Positions 9,348-18,388 of a stretch of DNA of 64,000 nt are shown here, piece by piece (the first letter of the stretch is position 1; each line of letters starts with the position of its first letter). A program made the position numbers and the translations under genes. Origin of the DNA: Nocardia cyriacigeorgica (GTDB taxonomy: Bacteria; Actinomycetota; Actinomycetes; Mycobacteriales; Mycobacteriaceae); contig NZ_VBUT01000010.1 in assembly GCF_005863245.1 (NCBI RefSeq), forward strand, positions 62,001 through 126,000, written 5' to 3'. Below the pieces are notes generated by a model. That model was given only the letters and a program-made list of their open reading frames with translations. It made no database searches and was not told the origin of the DNA.

Positions 9348-10808
9348 TCATTCCAGCTTCGCGTGCATCAGGTAGACGTTGTAATCGCTCCACGTGGTGA
9401 TGTTGAAGTAGAGGTCGTTGCCCGATGACCACGGGTGGATGAATCCGCCGTACAGCTCCGGGTAATCGCGCACCGTCACCGTCGGCGTGCCATCCGACCA
9501 CACACCCTGCGGCGAATTCGCTTCGCGCACAACGATGGCGGCCTTGGCGGTGTCCAGGTAACTCATCTGCCAGACGTCGCGTTCGGCGTCATATCGCACC
9601 GACAGCTCACCGGCGGGCCCGTTGACGACGGGAGTGGCAGCACCCGCGCCGCCGACCGGCGTCCAGGAGCCGTCGCGCCAGTACTGATACGCCGTGGTGT
9701 TGAGGATCTGATCCTTGGGCACCCGCGCCAGCCCGACGGCACCGAGCCGGGTATTCGGCGTGCCGAACATGTACACGTGCTCGCCGTGCGGAACCATCGC
9801 GCTCACTTGGAAATTCGCGAGCCCGAAGATGTTGTCCCAGCGCGCGTGCGGATCCTTGGTCCAGGTCTGGCCGTGATCGTCGGAGTAGGCGATGCCGCCG
9901 TAGTTCGTGAAGAAGGTGCCGGGCAGGCTGTTCCAGGTGCGAATCGACATGTAGCTCATGTACTGCCGCTCGCCCAGCGCGAACCCCGAAGTGGGAATGG
10001 TGGTGACCTCGACGTTGTCGAGTTTGCGGCTGGAGAGCACCTCGGCGGCGTGGCAGCGGCTGTCGGTGACCATCCGGTCGTAGGTCATACCGTCGTCCAG
10101 CGTGCGGTCGGTGCTGAAGGCCAGCACATTGCTGCGCCAGTCGCCGCCCATGCCGCCCGGCGGATGGAAGCCGCGCCCGACGGTGTCACCGAAGGCGGTG
10201 GCGATCTCGCCGGGCGCCGATTCCCACATGATGCCCAGGTCGGTGCCCTGCACCTGCCAGCGCTTATCGGTGCGGTTGACCGAATTCGCCCCGGTCTGCT
10301 TGGCCACCTCGCGCACCGCGCCGACCTTCGGGGCGGGCCGGACAGCCGTCTGCGGTGCGGCCTCGACCGGCGGCTGGACCGGCGGCGGTGGCGGCGGTAC
10401 CGGACCGGGATCAGGCCCGGGACCGGGAATCGCGAAGTGGAACGGTTTGGGGCTCAACAGGATTTCCGGGATGCCGAGCTGCTCGGCAAGACTTGGCGGC
10501 TGCGCGGGCTCATCGGTCAGATCCGGGCAAGGATCCATACACGGATCGGCGGGCAGATCCATCTGCACCCGGGTCGGTTTCGGTTCCGGCGGTTGCGGCG
10601 GCAGCACGGTGATGACCGGGTAGGGAATCGGCACCTCGAGTGTTTCCGGGATCAGCGGCTCATGCGTCGGCGTGGGATCGGTGCGGCACGGCCCGCTGCC
10701 CGGCACACCTGTCTGCGGTCCCGCGTCCGCTGTCACCGGCTCCGCGCACACCATCGCACCCGCGCCGAAGACCACCGCGCCGAGCGCGGCCATCACCCGC
10801 CTCGCCAT
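9348..10808 (-). CDS. Secreted DUF4185 protein
   Basis: 486 aa. A signal peptide (MARRVMAALGAVVFGAGAMV, cleavage near AEPVTADA) is followed by a ~150-residue Pro-rich stretch with two close CxxxC pairs (DPCMDPCPD). The ~310-residue C-terminal domain has repeated W/Y-rich strands such as YGGIAYSDDHGQTWTKDPHA and MYMFGTPNTR-like blades. This matches the DUF4185 five-bladed sialidase-like propeller found in secreted or cell-wall actinobacterial proteins, some of which degrade arabinogalactan-type glycans. Enzymatic activity here is not established. The gene is monocistronic and divergent from the excalibur gene. Confidence 0.8.
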   Translation of the reverse strand: MARRVMAALGAVVFGAGAMVCAEPVTADAGPQTGVPGSGPCRTDPTPTHEPLIPETLEVPIPYPVITVLPPQPPEPKPTRVQMDLPADPCMDPCPDLTDEPAQPPSLAEQLGIPEILLSPKPFHFAIPGPGPDPGPVPPPPPPVQPPVEAAPQTAVRPAPKVGAVREVAKQTGANSVNRTDKRWQVQGTDLGIMWESAPGEIATAFGDTVGRGFHPPGGMGGDWRSNVLAFSTDRTLDDGMTYDRMVTDSRCHAAEVLSSRKLDNVEVTTIPTSGFALGERQYMSYMSIRTWNSLPGTFFTNYGGIAYSDDHGQTWTKDPHARWDNIFGLANFQVSAMVPHGEHVYMFGTPNTRLGAVGLARVPKDQILNTTAYQYWRDGSWTPVGGAGAATPVVNGPAGELSVRYDAERDVWQMSYLDTAKAAIVVREANSPQGVWSDGTPTVTVRDYPELYGGFIHPWSSGNDLYFNITTWSDYNVYLMHAKLE

Positions 10809-10983
10809 CGTCGACCCCTCGTTCCATGGCTATCCGTGGAAGTTCCGCACCAGCGTGTGACCCTACCGGCCCACCGGCTGCCGGACCGGCCGAACTCGCG
10901 CGAACGACGGTGGTGGCAGCGCCGGATCGGGCGGATAATCGGCGGGGAGTCAGAGCACGTCCGCTGCGTTGTCAGGATTCACC

Positions 10984-11316
10984 ATGAAGTTCGCGCCCAT
11001 CCCCCGCCGGGCGCTGCCCGGTGCGGCGGCCGCCTGCCTGTCCGGAATCGCCATCGCGCTCGCGCCGTTGGCCATCGCCGCACCGGACCGATCCGACGGC
11101 CACAGCACCACCGACTGGCAGACCTCACCGAACCAACTCGACGAACCACATCAGCGGCCCACCGGATCGACCACACCGAAGGAGTCGCCGTTCTATCTGA
11201 CCTGCGGCGAAGCCCGGCGCGAGGGCGAGGCGCCGATCCGGCAAGGACAGCGCGGATACTCGCTGCGGCTGGATCCCGACCACAACGGTGTCGCATGCGA
11301 ACCCGGCGAACCGTGA
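10984..11316 (+). CDS. Small secreted excalibur calcium-binding-domain protein
   Basis: 110 aa. Signal peptide (MKFAPIPRRALPGAAAACLS, Ala-rich to about residue 33), a short linker, then an excalibur domain: YLTCGEARREGEAPI and the Ca-binding DPDHNGVACE with the paired Cys. Excalibur domains sit in extracellular nuclease or wall proteins and carry an EF-hand-like DxDxDG loop. ATG 10984 is preferred because AGGA at 10973-10976 lies seven bases upstream; a TTG at 10969 is an alternative. A second excalibur gene is at 23882-24232. Confidence 0.85.
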   Translation: MKFAPIPRRALPGAAAACLSGIAIALAPLAIAAPDRSDGHSTTDWQTSPNQLDEPHQRPTGSTTPKESPFYLTCGEARREGEAPIRQGQRGYSLRLDPDHNGVACEPGEP

Positions 11317-11440
11317 CGGATCGACGAGGTTGCCGCGGACGGAGTTGATCAGCGCCTGGCACGGATCGCGGCGATTCGCGCGAAGACCGCACGCGCCGCA
11401 CCAGGCACCACCGCACCGATTCGGCGGCGAAGCCCGGTGA

Positions 11441-12559
11441 CTACCGCGCGGCCTGGAAGACCAGCACAGTCCCGCCGATCCGGATGGCGTCACCGTCGGC
11501 CAGCAGCGCACCGGTCTCGATCGGCAGTTCGTTGACGAACACGCCGTTAGCCGAATGCAGGTCCTTGATCAGCAGTCCGGCCCGGCTCGGCAGGATCTGC
11601 GCGTGGTAGCGGCTGGCCTTGGGATCGTCGATGACCAGGTCGTTATCGGTCATCCGGCCGATCCGCAGGCCGGCCTGGGCCACGGCGACCGCGCGCCCGT
11701 CCGGCATCAGGATCTGGCCGCTGCGCACCGCGCTGGGCACCTCGGTGACGGTCTCGGTCATCGCCGCCGCCATCCGCTCGGCCCGCTTGAACTCGACGGT
11801 GTTCAACGGTTCCTGGCGCAGCACCCGCTGCTCGAGCTCGATCAATGCCGGGCCGGGGTCGATGCCGAGCTCGTCGGCGAGCACGGTGCGCACCCGGCGG
11901 CAGGCGTCGAGGGCGTCGGCCTGCCTGCCGGACAGGTAGAGCGCGGTGATCAGCTGCCCCCACAGCGGCTCCCGCAGTGGATGCTCGGTGGTCATCGCCA
12001 CCAGTTCCCCGACCACCGAAGACGCCCGCCCGCAGGCGATTTCGGCGTCGATGCGGGCGGAGGCGGCGAGCAACCGTTCCTCGTCCATGGCGGTGGCGAA
12101 CCCGTCGGCGAATTGCAGACCCGCCAGATCGGCCAATGCCCGGCCGTCCCATTCGCGCAGCGCGGTACCGAACAGGCGGGCGGCCGTGGCATGGTCGCCC
12201 ACCTCGGCGGCCCTGGCGGCGGCATCGCGGGCAGCCTCGAAACGCCCCAGATCGCAGGCCTCTTCGGCGATCTCGAGCCGATAGCCCGAGGACTCGGTGC
12301 GCAATACCGCGGCCGGGTCGATACCCGAATTACGCAGCGCCTTACGGATATTCGAGACGAAAACCTGCAGGCTCGCCGCGTAGGAATCGGGCGGATCCTC
12401 GTTCCACACCATGTCGGCCAGCGCCATCGACGACACCGCGCGCCGCCGATTCACCGCCAGCGCCGCAAGCAACGCCCGCGGCTTGGGCCCGCCGACCGCC
12501 ACCGGCTCACCGCCGACGAGCAGCCGCACGGGCCCGAGCAGGCGCACCTCGAGACTCAT
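11441..12559 (-). CDS. EmbR-like SARP regulator with C-terminal FHA domain
   Basis: 372 aa. The N-terminal OmpR-type winged helix (MSLEVRLLGPVRLLVGGEPV to ~95) is followed by a bacterial transcriptional activation domain of helical repeats (~100-245), then an FHA domain (~275-370; LRIGRMTDNDLVIDD, SRYHAQI, SANGVFVNELP). This is the EmbR architecture; mycobacterial EmbR (388 aa) is bound through FHA by phosphorylated Ser/Thr kinases and controls embCAB arabinosyltransferases. No kinase gene is adjacent here, and orthology is inferred from architecture only. It starts 29 bases after the fba stop, so both may be on one transcript. Confidence 0.85.
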   Translation of the reverse strand: MSLEVRLLGPVRLLVGGEPVAVGGPKPRALLAALAVNRRRAVSSMALADMVWNEDPPDSYAASLQVFVSNIRKALRNSGIDPAAVLRTESSGYRLEIAEEACDLGRFEAARDAAARAAEVGDHATAARLFGTALREWDGRALADLAGLQFADGFATAMDEERLLAASARIDAEIACGRASSVVGELVAMTTEHPLREPLWGQLITALYLSGRQADALDACRRVRTVLADELGIDPGPALIELEQRVLRQEPLNTVEFKRAERMAAAMTETVTEVPSAVRSGQILMPDGRAVAVAQAGLRIGRMTDNDLVIDDPKASRYHAQILPSRAGLLIKDLHSANGVFVNELPIETGALLADGDAIRIGGTVLVFQAAR

Positions 12560-12587
12560 GTGCTGTTGCCCCCGCCAGGGTTGTGGG

Positions 12588-13622
12588 TCAGGCGCTGATC
12601 GACCGTCCCGCGGACTTCAGATCATTGCACGCCTCGACCACACGCGCCGCCATGGACGCTTCGGCCTTCTTCAGGTAGCTGCGCGGGTCGTAGGTCTTCT
12701 TGTTGCCGACCTCGCCGTCGATCTTGAGCACACCGTCGTAGTTGGTGAACATGTGGCCCGCGACCGGCCGGGTGAAGGCGTACTGGGTGTCGGTGTCGAC
12801 GTTCATCTTCACCACGCCGTAGCGCAGCGAATCGTCGATCTCGGACTTCAGCGAGCCCGAGCCGCCGTGGAAGACGAAGTCGAACGGCTGCGCGTCGGCG
12901 CCGAGACCCAGCTTGGCCGCGGCCACCCGCTGGCCCTCGGCCAGCACCTCGGGACGCAGCACCACATTGCCCGGCTTGTACACGCCGTGCACATTGCCGA
13001 AGGTGGCGGCGAGCAGGTACTTGCCGTTCTCGCCCGCGCCCAGCGCGTCGATGGTCTTCTCGAAATCGGCAGGCGAGGTGTAGAGCTTCTCGTCGATGGC
13101 GGCCTCGACACCGTCTTCCTCACCGCCGACGACGCCGATCTCCACCTCGAGGATGATGTTGGCGGCCCGGGTGGCCTTCAGCAGGTCCTTGGCGATCTCG
13201 AGGTTCTCGTCGATCGGGATGGCCGAACCGTCCCACATGTGCGACTGGAACAGCGGGTTGCGCCCGGCGTTCACCCGCTCCTGCGAGATCGCGATCAGCG
13301 GGCGGACGAATCCGTCCAGCTTGTCCTTGGGGCAGTGGTCGGTGTGCAGCGCGATGGTGACGTCGTACTTGGCCGCCACCACGTGCGCGAACTCCGCCAG
13401 CGCGACAGCACCGGTCACCATGTCCTTCACACCCTGGCCGGAACCGAACTCCGAGCCACCGGTGGAGAACTGGATGATGCCGTCGCTGCCGGCGTCGGCG
13501 AAGCCCTTGATCGCCGCGTTGATCGTCTCCGACGACGTGCAGTTGATCGCGGGGAAGGCAAAGGAGTTCGCTTTGGCCCGACCGAGCATCTCGGCGTAGA
13601 CCTCCGGAGTCGCGATGGGCAC
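12588..13622 (-). CDS. fba: Class II fructose-bisphosphate aldolase
   Basis: 344 aa from GTG 13620-13622 (MPIATPEVYAEMLGRAK), the length of the M. tuberculosis enzyme. GGAGG (13631-13635 on the minus strand) sits just upstream and supports this start over an upstream ATG. Metal and active-site features are visible: HTDHCP (His93, Asp95, His96), EVEIGVVGGEEDGVE, GNVHGVYKPGNV and FHGGSGS. It splits fructose-1,6-bisphosphate into DHAP and glyceraldehyde-3-phosphate using zinc. Placement beside a DedA gene matches Rv0363c-Rv0364. The mgtE gene expected upstream in mycobacteria is absent. Confidence 0.96.
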   Translation of the reverse strand: MPIATPEVYAEMLGRAKANSFAFPAINCTSSETINAAIKGFADAGSDGIIQFSTGGSEFGSGQGVKDMVTGAVALAEFAHVVAAKYDVTIALHTDHCPKDKLDGFVRPLIAISQERVNAGRNPLFQSHMWDGSAIPIDENLEIAKDLLKATRAANIILEVEIGVVGGEEDGVEAAIDEKLYTSPADFEKTIDALGAGENGKYLLAATFGNVHGVYKPGNVVLRPEVLAEGQRVAAAKLGLGADAQPFDFVFHGGSGSLKSEIDDSLRYGVVKMNVDTDTQYAFTRPVAGHMFTNYDGVLKIDGEVGNKKTYDPRSYLKKAEASMAARVVEACNDLKSAGRSISA

Positions 13623-13747
13623 TGTGAAGACCTCCGTGTTTTGTGCGGCAAAAGACAATTTTGTCAGGCCCACCCTAAGACAGCGGGCTTTCGGCCGATA
13701 TCAGGGGATCGATGCGCGGTCAGGATGGTGGCTCGTGCTGGATTTCG

Positions 13748-13838
13748 CCTGCCCCGGAGGCTCTACGTGGTCACGCTGCGCTGCCTCCTCCGAGCCTTGA
13801 CCGGGGCAGGCGGGTCCCGACCCGGTACTGTGGGCCGG
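13748..13838 (+). promoter_or_regulatory. Inverted repeat and candidate promoter before dedA-1
   Basis: Arms 13748-13763 (cctgccccggaggctc) and 13792-13811 pair with a three-base bulge. They are followed by TACTGT at 13826-13831, eight bases before GTG 13839. The spacing suggests transcription starts at or next to the start codon, a leaderless mRNA. The inverted repeat could be a regulator site or an upstream terminator. Confidence 0.4.
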
Positions 13839-14570
13839 GTGATTGCGCTCGCAGCCTCCGACGCGGTGACAAGCAACCTTGCCTTGACTCAGTTGCTCGA
13901 TCCGATGTACCTGCTCACCGAGACCTGGCTGCAGCACGCCGTCCTCCCGGCCATCCTGGTCATCGTCTTCATCGAGACCGGTCTGCTGTTCCCGCTGCTG
14001 CCGGGCGACTCGCTGCTGTTCACCGGTGGCCTGCTGGCCGCGCAACCGGATCCGCCGGTATCGATCTGGGTTCTGGTGCCCGCCGTCACCTTCATCGCCT
14101 TCGCCGGCGACCAGTCCGGCTATTGGATAGGCCGGGCCATCGGGCCCGCGCTGTTCCAGAAGGAAGACAGCCGGTTCTTCAAGAAGCATTACGTCACCGA
14201 GACGCACGCGTTCTTCGAAAAGCACGGCCCGAAGACCATCATCCTGGCCAGGTTCGTGCCGATCGTGCGCACCTTCATGCCGGTGCTCGCGGGTGTGTCC
14301 ACGATGAACTACCGCAAGTTCGTCGCCTTCGACATCGTCGGCGCGATCCTGTGGGGCGGCGGCGTGACCGTCCTCGGCTACTTCCTCGGCAACGTCGCCT
14401 TCATCCGCGACCACATCGAGGCGATCTTCCTGCTCATCGTGTTCGTCTCGATCCTGCCCGGCATCATGGCCGTCGCGAAGAAGCTGCTCGGCCGCGGTTC
14501 GGCCGCCGAACAGATCGATCCCGCCCGTGATGTCGAGCTGACGGCGTCGACGAACGAGACCACGCGCTGA
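13839..14570 (+). CDS. DedA-family membrane protein 1 (Rv0364-like)
   Basis: 243 aa from GTG 13839 (MIALAASDAVTSN). The family's hallmarks are present: ETGLLFPLLPGDSLLFTGG in the first re-entrant region, GDQSGYWIGRAIG, then FxxRFxPxxR-type ILARFVPIVRTFMPVLAGV with the conserved charged residues, and four or more membrane segments. DedA proteins are now linked to undecaprenyl-phosphate or phospholipid translocation and to membrane-potential homeostasis. No clear SD is present, and the -10-like box eight bases upstream suggests leaderless expression. It lies immediately upstream of a second, diverged copy. Confidence 0.9.
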   Translation: MIALAASDAVTSNLALTQLLDPMYLLTETWLQHAVLPAILVIVFIETGLLFPLLPGDSLLFTGGLLAAQPDPPVSIWVLVPAVTFIAFAGDQSGYWIGRAIGPALFQKEDSRFFKKHYVTETHAFFEKHGPKTIILARFVPIVRTFMPVLAGVSTMNYRKFVAFDIVGAILWGGGVTVLGYFLGNVAFIRDHIEAIFLLIVFVSILPGIMAVAKKLLGRGSAAEQIDPARDVELTASTNETTR

Positions 14571-14575
14571 TCGCA

Positions 14576-15262
14576 GTGACGCCGGCGTCCTCAACCCTCG
14601 CACTGGGCAGCTTCGAACCGCTGATCTCGGCGGGACCCGCACTCGTCTGGACGATCGTGCTGACGTTCGTCTTCCTGGAGTGCGCCTTCATCATCGGCCT
14701 GTTCCTGCCCGGCGATTCGATGCTGATCACCGCGGGCGTCGTCATGGCCTCGCACGCCTCCGGTGAGGCGCAGGTCTGGGGCCTGTCGCTGGGCACGATG
14801 GTCGCGGCCATCGCCGGCAATCAGGTCGGTTACGTCGTCGGCAGCCGCACCGGCCACCATCTGGTGGCCCGCAAGAACGGCCGCTACATCAACACCCGCA
14901 ACCTCGCGCGCGTCACCGAGATGCTGCACCGGCACGGCTTCGTCGCGGTGCTCGTCGCCCGCTGGATCCCCTGGGTGCGCACCCTGTGCCCGATGGTCGC
15001 CGGCGCGGCAGGTATGGACCACCGCAAATACACCATCGCCAGCACCATCGGCGCCATCCTCTGGGCCCCGGTCCTGCTGCTCATCGGCTACTACGCGGGC
15101 GGCTTCATCCAGCGAGTCCCCTGGCTGATGCCCGCCGTCGTCATCGTGCTCGTCGTCGGCCTGATCATCGGCACGATCCTCGGCATCCGCCAGTACCGCC
15201 AGGAGATGGCGCAGCCGGCCGAGGACTTCGACTTGGACGCAGCGGGAGTGCCGGAGCACTGA
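14576..15262 (+). CDS. DedA-family membrane protein 2
   Basis: 228 aa from GTG 14576, five bases after the previous stop. It repeats the DedA pattern: ECAFIIGLFLPGDSMLITAG, GNQVGYVVGSRTGHH, then VLVARWIPWVRTLCPMVAG and a GAILWAPVLLLIGYYAGG segment. Identity to copy 1 appears modest, so this is an old tandem duplication or two independent family members. Both probably act together in lipid-carrier recycling (inference from the family). Confidence 0.88.
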   Translation: MTPASSTLALGSFEPLISAGPALVWTIVLTFVFLECAFIIGLFLPGDSMLITAGVVMASHASGEAQVWGLSLGTMVAAIAGNQVGYVVGSRTGHHLVARKNGRYINTRNLARVTEMLHRHGFVAVLVARWIPWVRTLCPMVAGAAGMDHRKYTIASTIGAILWAPVLLLIGYYAGGFIQRVPWLMPAVVIVLVVGLIIGTILGIRQYRQEMAQPAEDFDLDAAGVPEH

Positions 15263-15279
15263 GATCGGTCCGTGTGGCC

Positions 15280-15849
15280 CTACCGAGCGCGAGCACTGGT
15301 CAGGCTTGCCAGATCGACCGTAACCGGGGTGCCGGACAGATCAAGTGTGACGTGGTTCGTGCTATCTGCCACAAGTTCGTAGTGGTCATCGACCAATTCG
15401 TAGGCGGTGAGATGCACGGGAGGCTCGATGTCGATCAGCCAGTAGCACTGGATACCGATCTCGGCGTACTCGGCGAATTTCGTCACACGATCGGTGCGCC
15501 GTGAACCGTCGGACAAGATCTCCACCGCTAGGAGCACGTCGTCGGCGTCCCACCGCGCAGGGTTGCCCTCGATCTCCGTCGTCGGCACAACGATCAGATC
15601 GGGAATCCGGACCGTGGGCGGAGCCTTGGCGTCCACAATGAGTTCCACTTCCGGCAGCGCACCGAGCTTTTCAGGAAGTTGTGATTCCAGCTGCCCGGCC
15701 AGACGCCAGATTGCACGTTGGTGCAACGCCAGCGGCCTCGGTGACACGATGAGTACCCCCTCGACGAGCTCGTAGCTGCGACTGTTGTCCTCCGGTAGCG
15801 CATCCCAGTCCGCCAAGGTCAGTAGATGATCGGGCCAGTGCATCGCCAT
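15280..15849 (-). CDS. Uma2-family (DUF820) putative PD-(D/E)xK nuclease
   Basis: 189 aa from ATG 15847-15849, chosen because a strong GGAGGAGGTGG SD (15854-15864, minus strand) lies six bases upstream; an ATG two codons later is possible. The fold signatures are SRSYELVEGVLIVSP, RIPDLIVVP and DDVLLAVEILSDGSRRTDRV with the K of TKFAEYAEIG, the PD-(D/E)xK-like core of Uma2 proteins. Biochemical function is unknown; these genes are very numerous in actinomycetes and cyanobacteria. It converges on dedA-2 with a 17-base gap. Confidence 0.85.
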   Translation of the reverse strand: MAMHWPDHLLTLADWDALPEDNSRSYELVEGVLIVSPRPLALHQRAIWRLAGQLESQLPEKLGALPEVELIVDAKAPPTVRIPDLIVVPTTEIEGNPARWDADDVLLAVEILSDGSRRTDRVTKFAEYAEIGIQCYWLIDIEPPVHLTAYELVDDHYELVADSTNHVTLDLSGTPVTVDLASLTSARAR

Positions 15850-15928
15850 GCAGCCACCTCCTCCCAATAGCTCGGTAATCGAAGTCTCCCACAGATGACC
15901 GACAGCAACTCGTGACTTCGAATGGGTT

Positions 15929-17095
15929 TCATAGCCCAGCCGCGCTCACCATGTGCGCGGCCTCCATCAGCATCCACCCCGACAATTGCACCGACAGATC
16001 GCGTTCGGGCACCTTGGATGATGTCACCGAGCCGCCGGAGGTGAAGTATCCGGCGCCGGAGCTGCCGCCGGGGAGCTGGGCCCGCTTGCTCCAGTCGTGG
16101 CCGAACAGCGGTTCGCCTTCGACTTCGAGGCGGTTCGCCCACGCGGCCTTCGCCGAGGACAGCACGATCGACGCGGCGCAGCGGCGGTCGGCTTCCTGTT
16201 CGGCGTCGTCGCCGGGCAGCATCAACGCGACCAATGCCAGGTAGCGGATCAGGATGCCGTTGAAGAGGCCGCCGTCGCCGCCGCCGCCACCCTGGACCAC
16301 GCCGCGCGTGGTCATCCGGTCCTCGACAGCGGCCAGCAGGCGATGGACTCGCTCGAGGTGTTTCGCCTCGCCGGTGTGCACCGCGAGTTCGGTCTCCAGG
16401 CCGAGCACCACACCCTGGCAGTAGGTGAAGACCGGGCGCTCGATCTCACCGGAGGGCAGGTGGATGCCGTCGAGGATGAGGCCGGTTTCGGGGTCGCGCA
16501 GGGTGGCGTCGAGCCAGTCGGCCATCTCGGCGGCGCGTTCGTGACGGCCGAGCCGCAGCAACGCGATGGCCGCGGGGCCGTTGGCGGGTGCGTTGAAGTA
16601 GTCGGCGCCCACCCGCCACGGGATGCCGCCGCCGGTGTCGGGATCCCAGGATTCGTAGAGCTGCTTCTCCAATGCGAGCAGCGCGCCCGGCGCCTCCTCG
16701 GTGTCCTGGGTCCGCTGCGCGCGCTCCAAAGCGATGGCCAGCCACGCCATATCGTCGTAGTAGCGGTTGGTCCACCCGGTGATGTTGCGCAGGCGATGCG
16801 AGCGGGCGAAGGCGCTGATCCGTTTGCGGCGAGCGGGAGTCGGCACGCGGGTGGCGGCGTCGACGGCACAGTCGATCAGATGGGCTTGCCACCAGTAATG
16901 CCAGGACAGGAACAGGCGCTCACGCTTGGTGGCGGGCCAGCCGACCACGCCGAGCGTGGTGCCAGGTATCCCCCACAGCGGGCGCAGATGCCGGGAGATG
17001 ATCGCCGATTCGGCCATATCGGCACGTTCGGACCACAACGCGGGCGTCGGCTCGCTGAAATCCCCCTGACGCCGTGCGTCCCTCCGCGTGGTCAT
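15929..17095 (-). CDS. Glycoside hydrolase family 76 protein (Rv0365c-like)
   Basis: 388 aa with no signal peptide, alpha/alpha-barrel type. GH76 enzymes are endo-acting alpha-mannanases using two adjacent aspartates; NRYYDDMAWLA (Asp114, Asp115) provides them. Other conserved blocks are GIPWRV, NAPANGPAAIALLRLG and FTYCQGVVLG. A cytosolic mannan-type hydrolase fits Rv0365c, which also lies near fba and dedA. The substrate is unproven. Confidence 0.85.
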   Translation of the reverse strand: MTTRRDARRQGDFSEPTPALWSERADMAESAIISRHLRPLWGIPGTTLGVVGWPATKRERLFLSWHYWWQAHLIDCAVDAATRVPTPARRKRISAFARSHRLRNITGWTNRYYDDMAWLAIALERAQRTQDTEEAPGALLALEKQLYESWDPDTGGGIPWRVGADYFNAPANGPAAIALLRLGRHERAAEMADWLDATLRDPETGLILDGIHLPSGEIERPVFTYCQGVVLGLETELAVHTGEAKHLERVHRLLAAVEDRMTTRGVVQGGGGGDGGLFNGILIRYLALVALMLPGDDAEQEADRRCAASIVLSSAKAAWANRLEVEGEPLFGHDWSKRAQLPGGSSGAGYFTSGGSVTSSKVPERDLSVQLSGWMLMEAAHMVSAAGL

Positions 17096-17139
17096 AGCTC
17101 AATGGTGCCAGGTCGGCACCGGGTTTCGCCGCCCAATTG

Positions 17140-17823
17140 TTACCAGGCTGTGGTCAGATCGGCATGTTGACGGATCCACGCGTGCATCGCGATGCCCGCG
17201 GCCACGCCGGCGTTGATGCTGCGGGTGGATCCGAACTGCGCAATCGAGACCGTCAGCGTCGCGGCGTCGCGGGCGTGTTCGGTGACGCCGGGCCCCTCCT
17301 GCCCGAACAGCAACAGGCAGCGACGCGGCAACTGAACCGTTTCCAGCGGAACCGATCCGGGCACATTGTCGACCGCGACGACGGTGAGATCCTCGCGACG
17401 AGCGAACTCCAGCAGCGCCGCGATATCGGTGTGATGCTCGATGTGCTGATAGCGGTCGGTGACCATGGCGCCGCGCCGATTCCAGCGCCGCCTGCCGACG
17501 ATGTGCACCGCCGCCGCGGCGAACGCGTTGGCGGTGCGGACGACGGTGCCGATATTCGCGTCGTGCCCGAAGTTCTCGATCGCGACATGGAATGGGTGCC
17601 TGCGCGCGTCGATGTCGGCGACGATCGCCTCGCGCGTCCAATACCGGTAGGCGTCGACCACATTGCGGCGATCGCCTTCGGCGAGCAGCACCGGATCCAG
17701 TCGCGGATCGTCCGGTGGCTGCCCGCCGAACTCGTCTGCCCACGGGCCGACGCCATGCGGATGCTCGCCCCATTCGGTGGGGCCGGGTAGCTGTTCCGGC
17801 ACATCCGGCGCGAGGTCGGTCAC
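17140..17823 (-). CDS. SpoU/TrmH-family RNA 2'-O-methyltransferase (Rv0380c-like)
   Basis: 227 aa. The SPOUT knot motifs are in order: NFGHDANIGTVVRTANAF (motif 1), LLLFGQEGPGV (motif 2) and STRSINAGVAAGIAMHAW (motif 3, SAM-binding). It probably methylates a ribose in tRNA or rRNA; the target is not readable from sequence. The N-terminal ~70 residues are an added segment. It is followed on the same strand, 44 bases on, by the GH76 gene. Confidence 0.9.
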   Translation of the reverse strand: MTDLAPDVPEQLPGPTEWGEHPHGVGPWADEFGGQPPDDPRLDPVLLAEGDRRNVVDAYRYWTREAIVADIDARRHPFHVAIENFGHDANIGTVVRTANAFAAAAVHIVGRRRWNRRGAMVTDRYQHIEHHTDIAALLEFARREDLTVVAVDNVPGSVPLETVQLPRRCLLLFGQEGPGVTEHARDAATLTVSIAQFGSTRSINAGVAAGIAMHAWIRQHADLTTAW

Positions 17824-17874
17824 GCCGTCGATGCTAATTCCCGTGGTGGGAGCCCCCGAGCCCGGCAGGGCGAA

Positions 17875-18282
17875 CTAGGCGGAGGCGCCGATCGCGATGA
17901 CGACGATGATGATGTACAGGATGAAGAAGACGATCGAGATGATCAGCAGGATCGAGGAGATCATCCCGCAGATGTAGCCCGCCTTGACGTTCCCCCGGCC
18001 CCCGATCATGCCCCCGGACGCGTCGATCTCGGCCAGCGCCTTCTTGCCCATCGACCACGCGAACGGGCCGAGGATGCCGCACATCACCAGGCTGAGGATG
18101 CCGAGCACGAGAATGGTGGTGGCCTGCGGATGATCCTGCTGCGGCCCGTAGCCGTAGGGCTGTGGATAACCGGGCGCACCATAGGGTTGCGCGGGGTAGG
18201 GCTGCGCAGCGTAGGGGTCCGAGCCGTAGGGGTTCGCACCGTAGGGATCGGAGCCGGGCGGCTGCTGCGGTGGGTATGTCAT
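17875..18282 (-). CDS. DUF4190 small membrane protein
   Basis: 135 aa. The first ~50 residues are Pro/Tyr/Gly-rich (YGANPYGSDPYAAQPYPAQP) and probably cytoplasmic. Then come a DUF4190-type membrane helix (ATTILVLGILSLVMCGILGPFAW), a short amphipathic loop, and a second long hydrophobic stretch (YICGMISSILLIISIVFFIL). Function is unknown; such proteins are common near actinobacterial two-component systems. It is divergent from the histidine kinase gene. Confidence 0.85.
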   Translation of the reverse strand: MTYPPQQPPGSDPYGANPYGSDPYAAQPYPAQPYGAPGYPQPYGYGPQQDHPQATTILVLGILSLVMCGILGPFAWSMGKKALAEIDASGGMIGGRGNVKAGYICGMISSILLIISIVFFILYIIIVVIAIGASA

Positions 18283-18388
18283 GCGGTGATGTTAACCGTG
18301 GACAGGCACCATGGTGGGGCGAGCTACACCATCGACCCGGTGGTCAGCGCCCTCGATCGGGCCGTCCGCCCCGACGAACATGGAGCTC

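Noticed and set aside
12411..13838. Open frame continuing upstream of dedA-1
   Set aside because: It runs antisense through fba; high GC leaves mirror frames open. DedA homology begins only after 13839.
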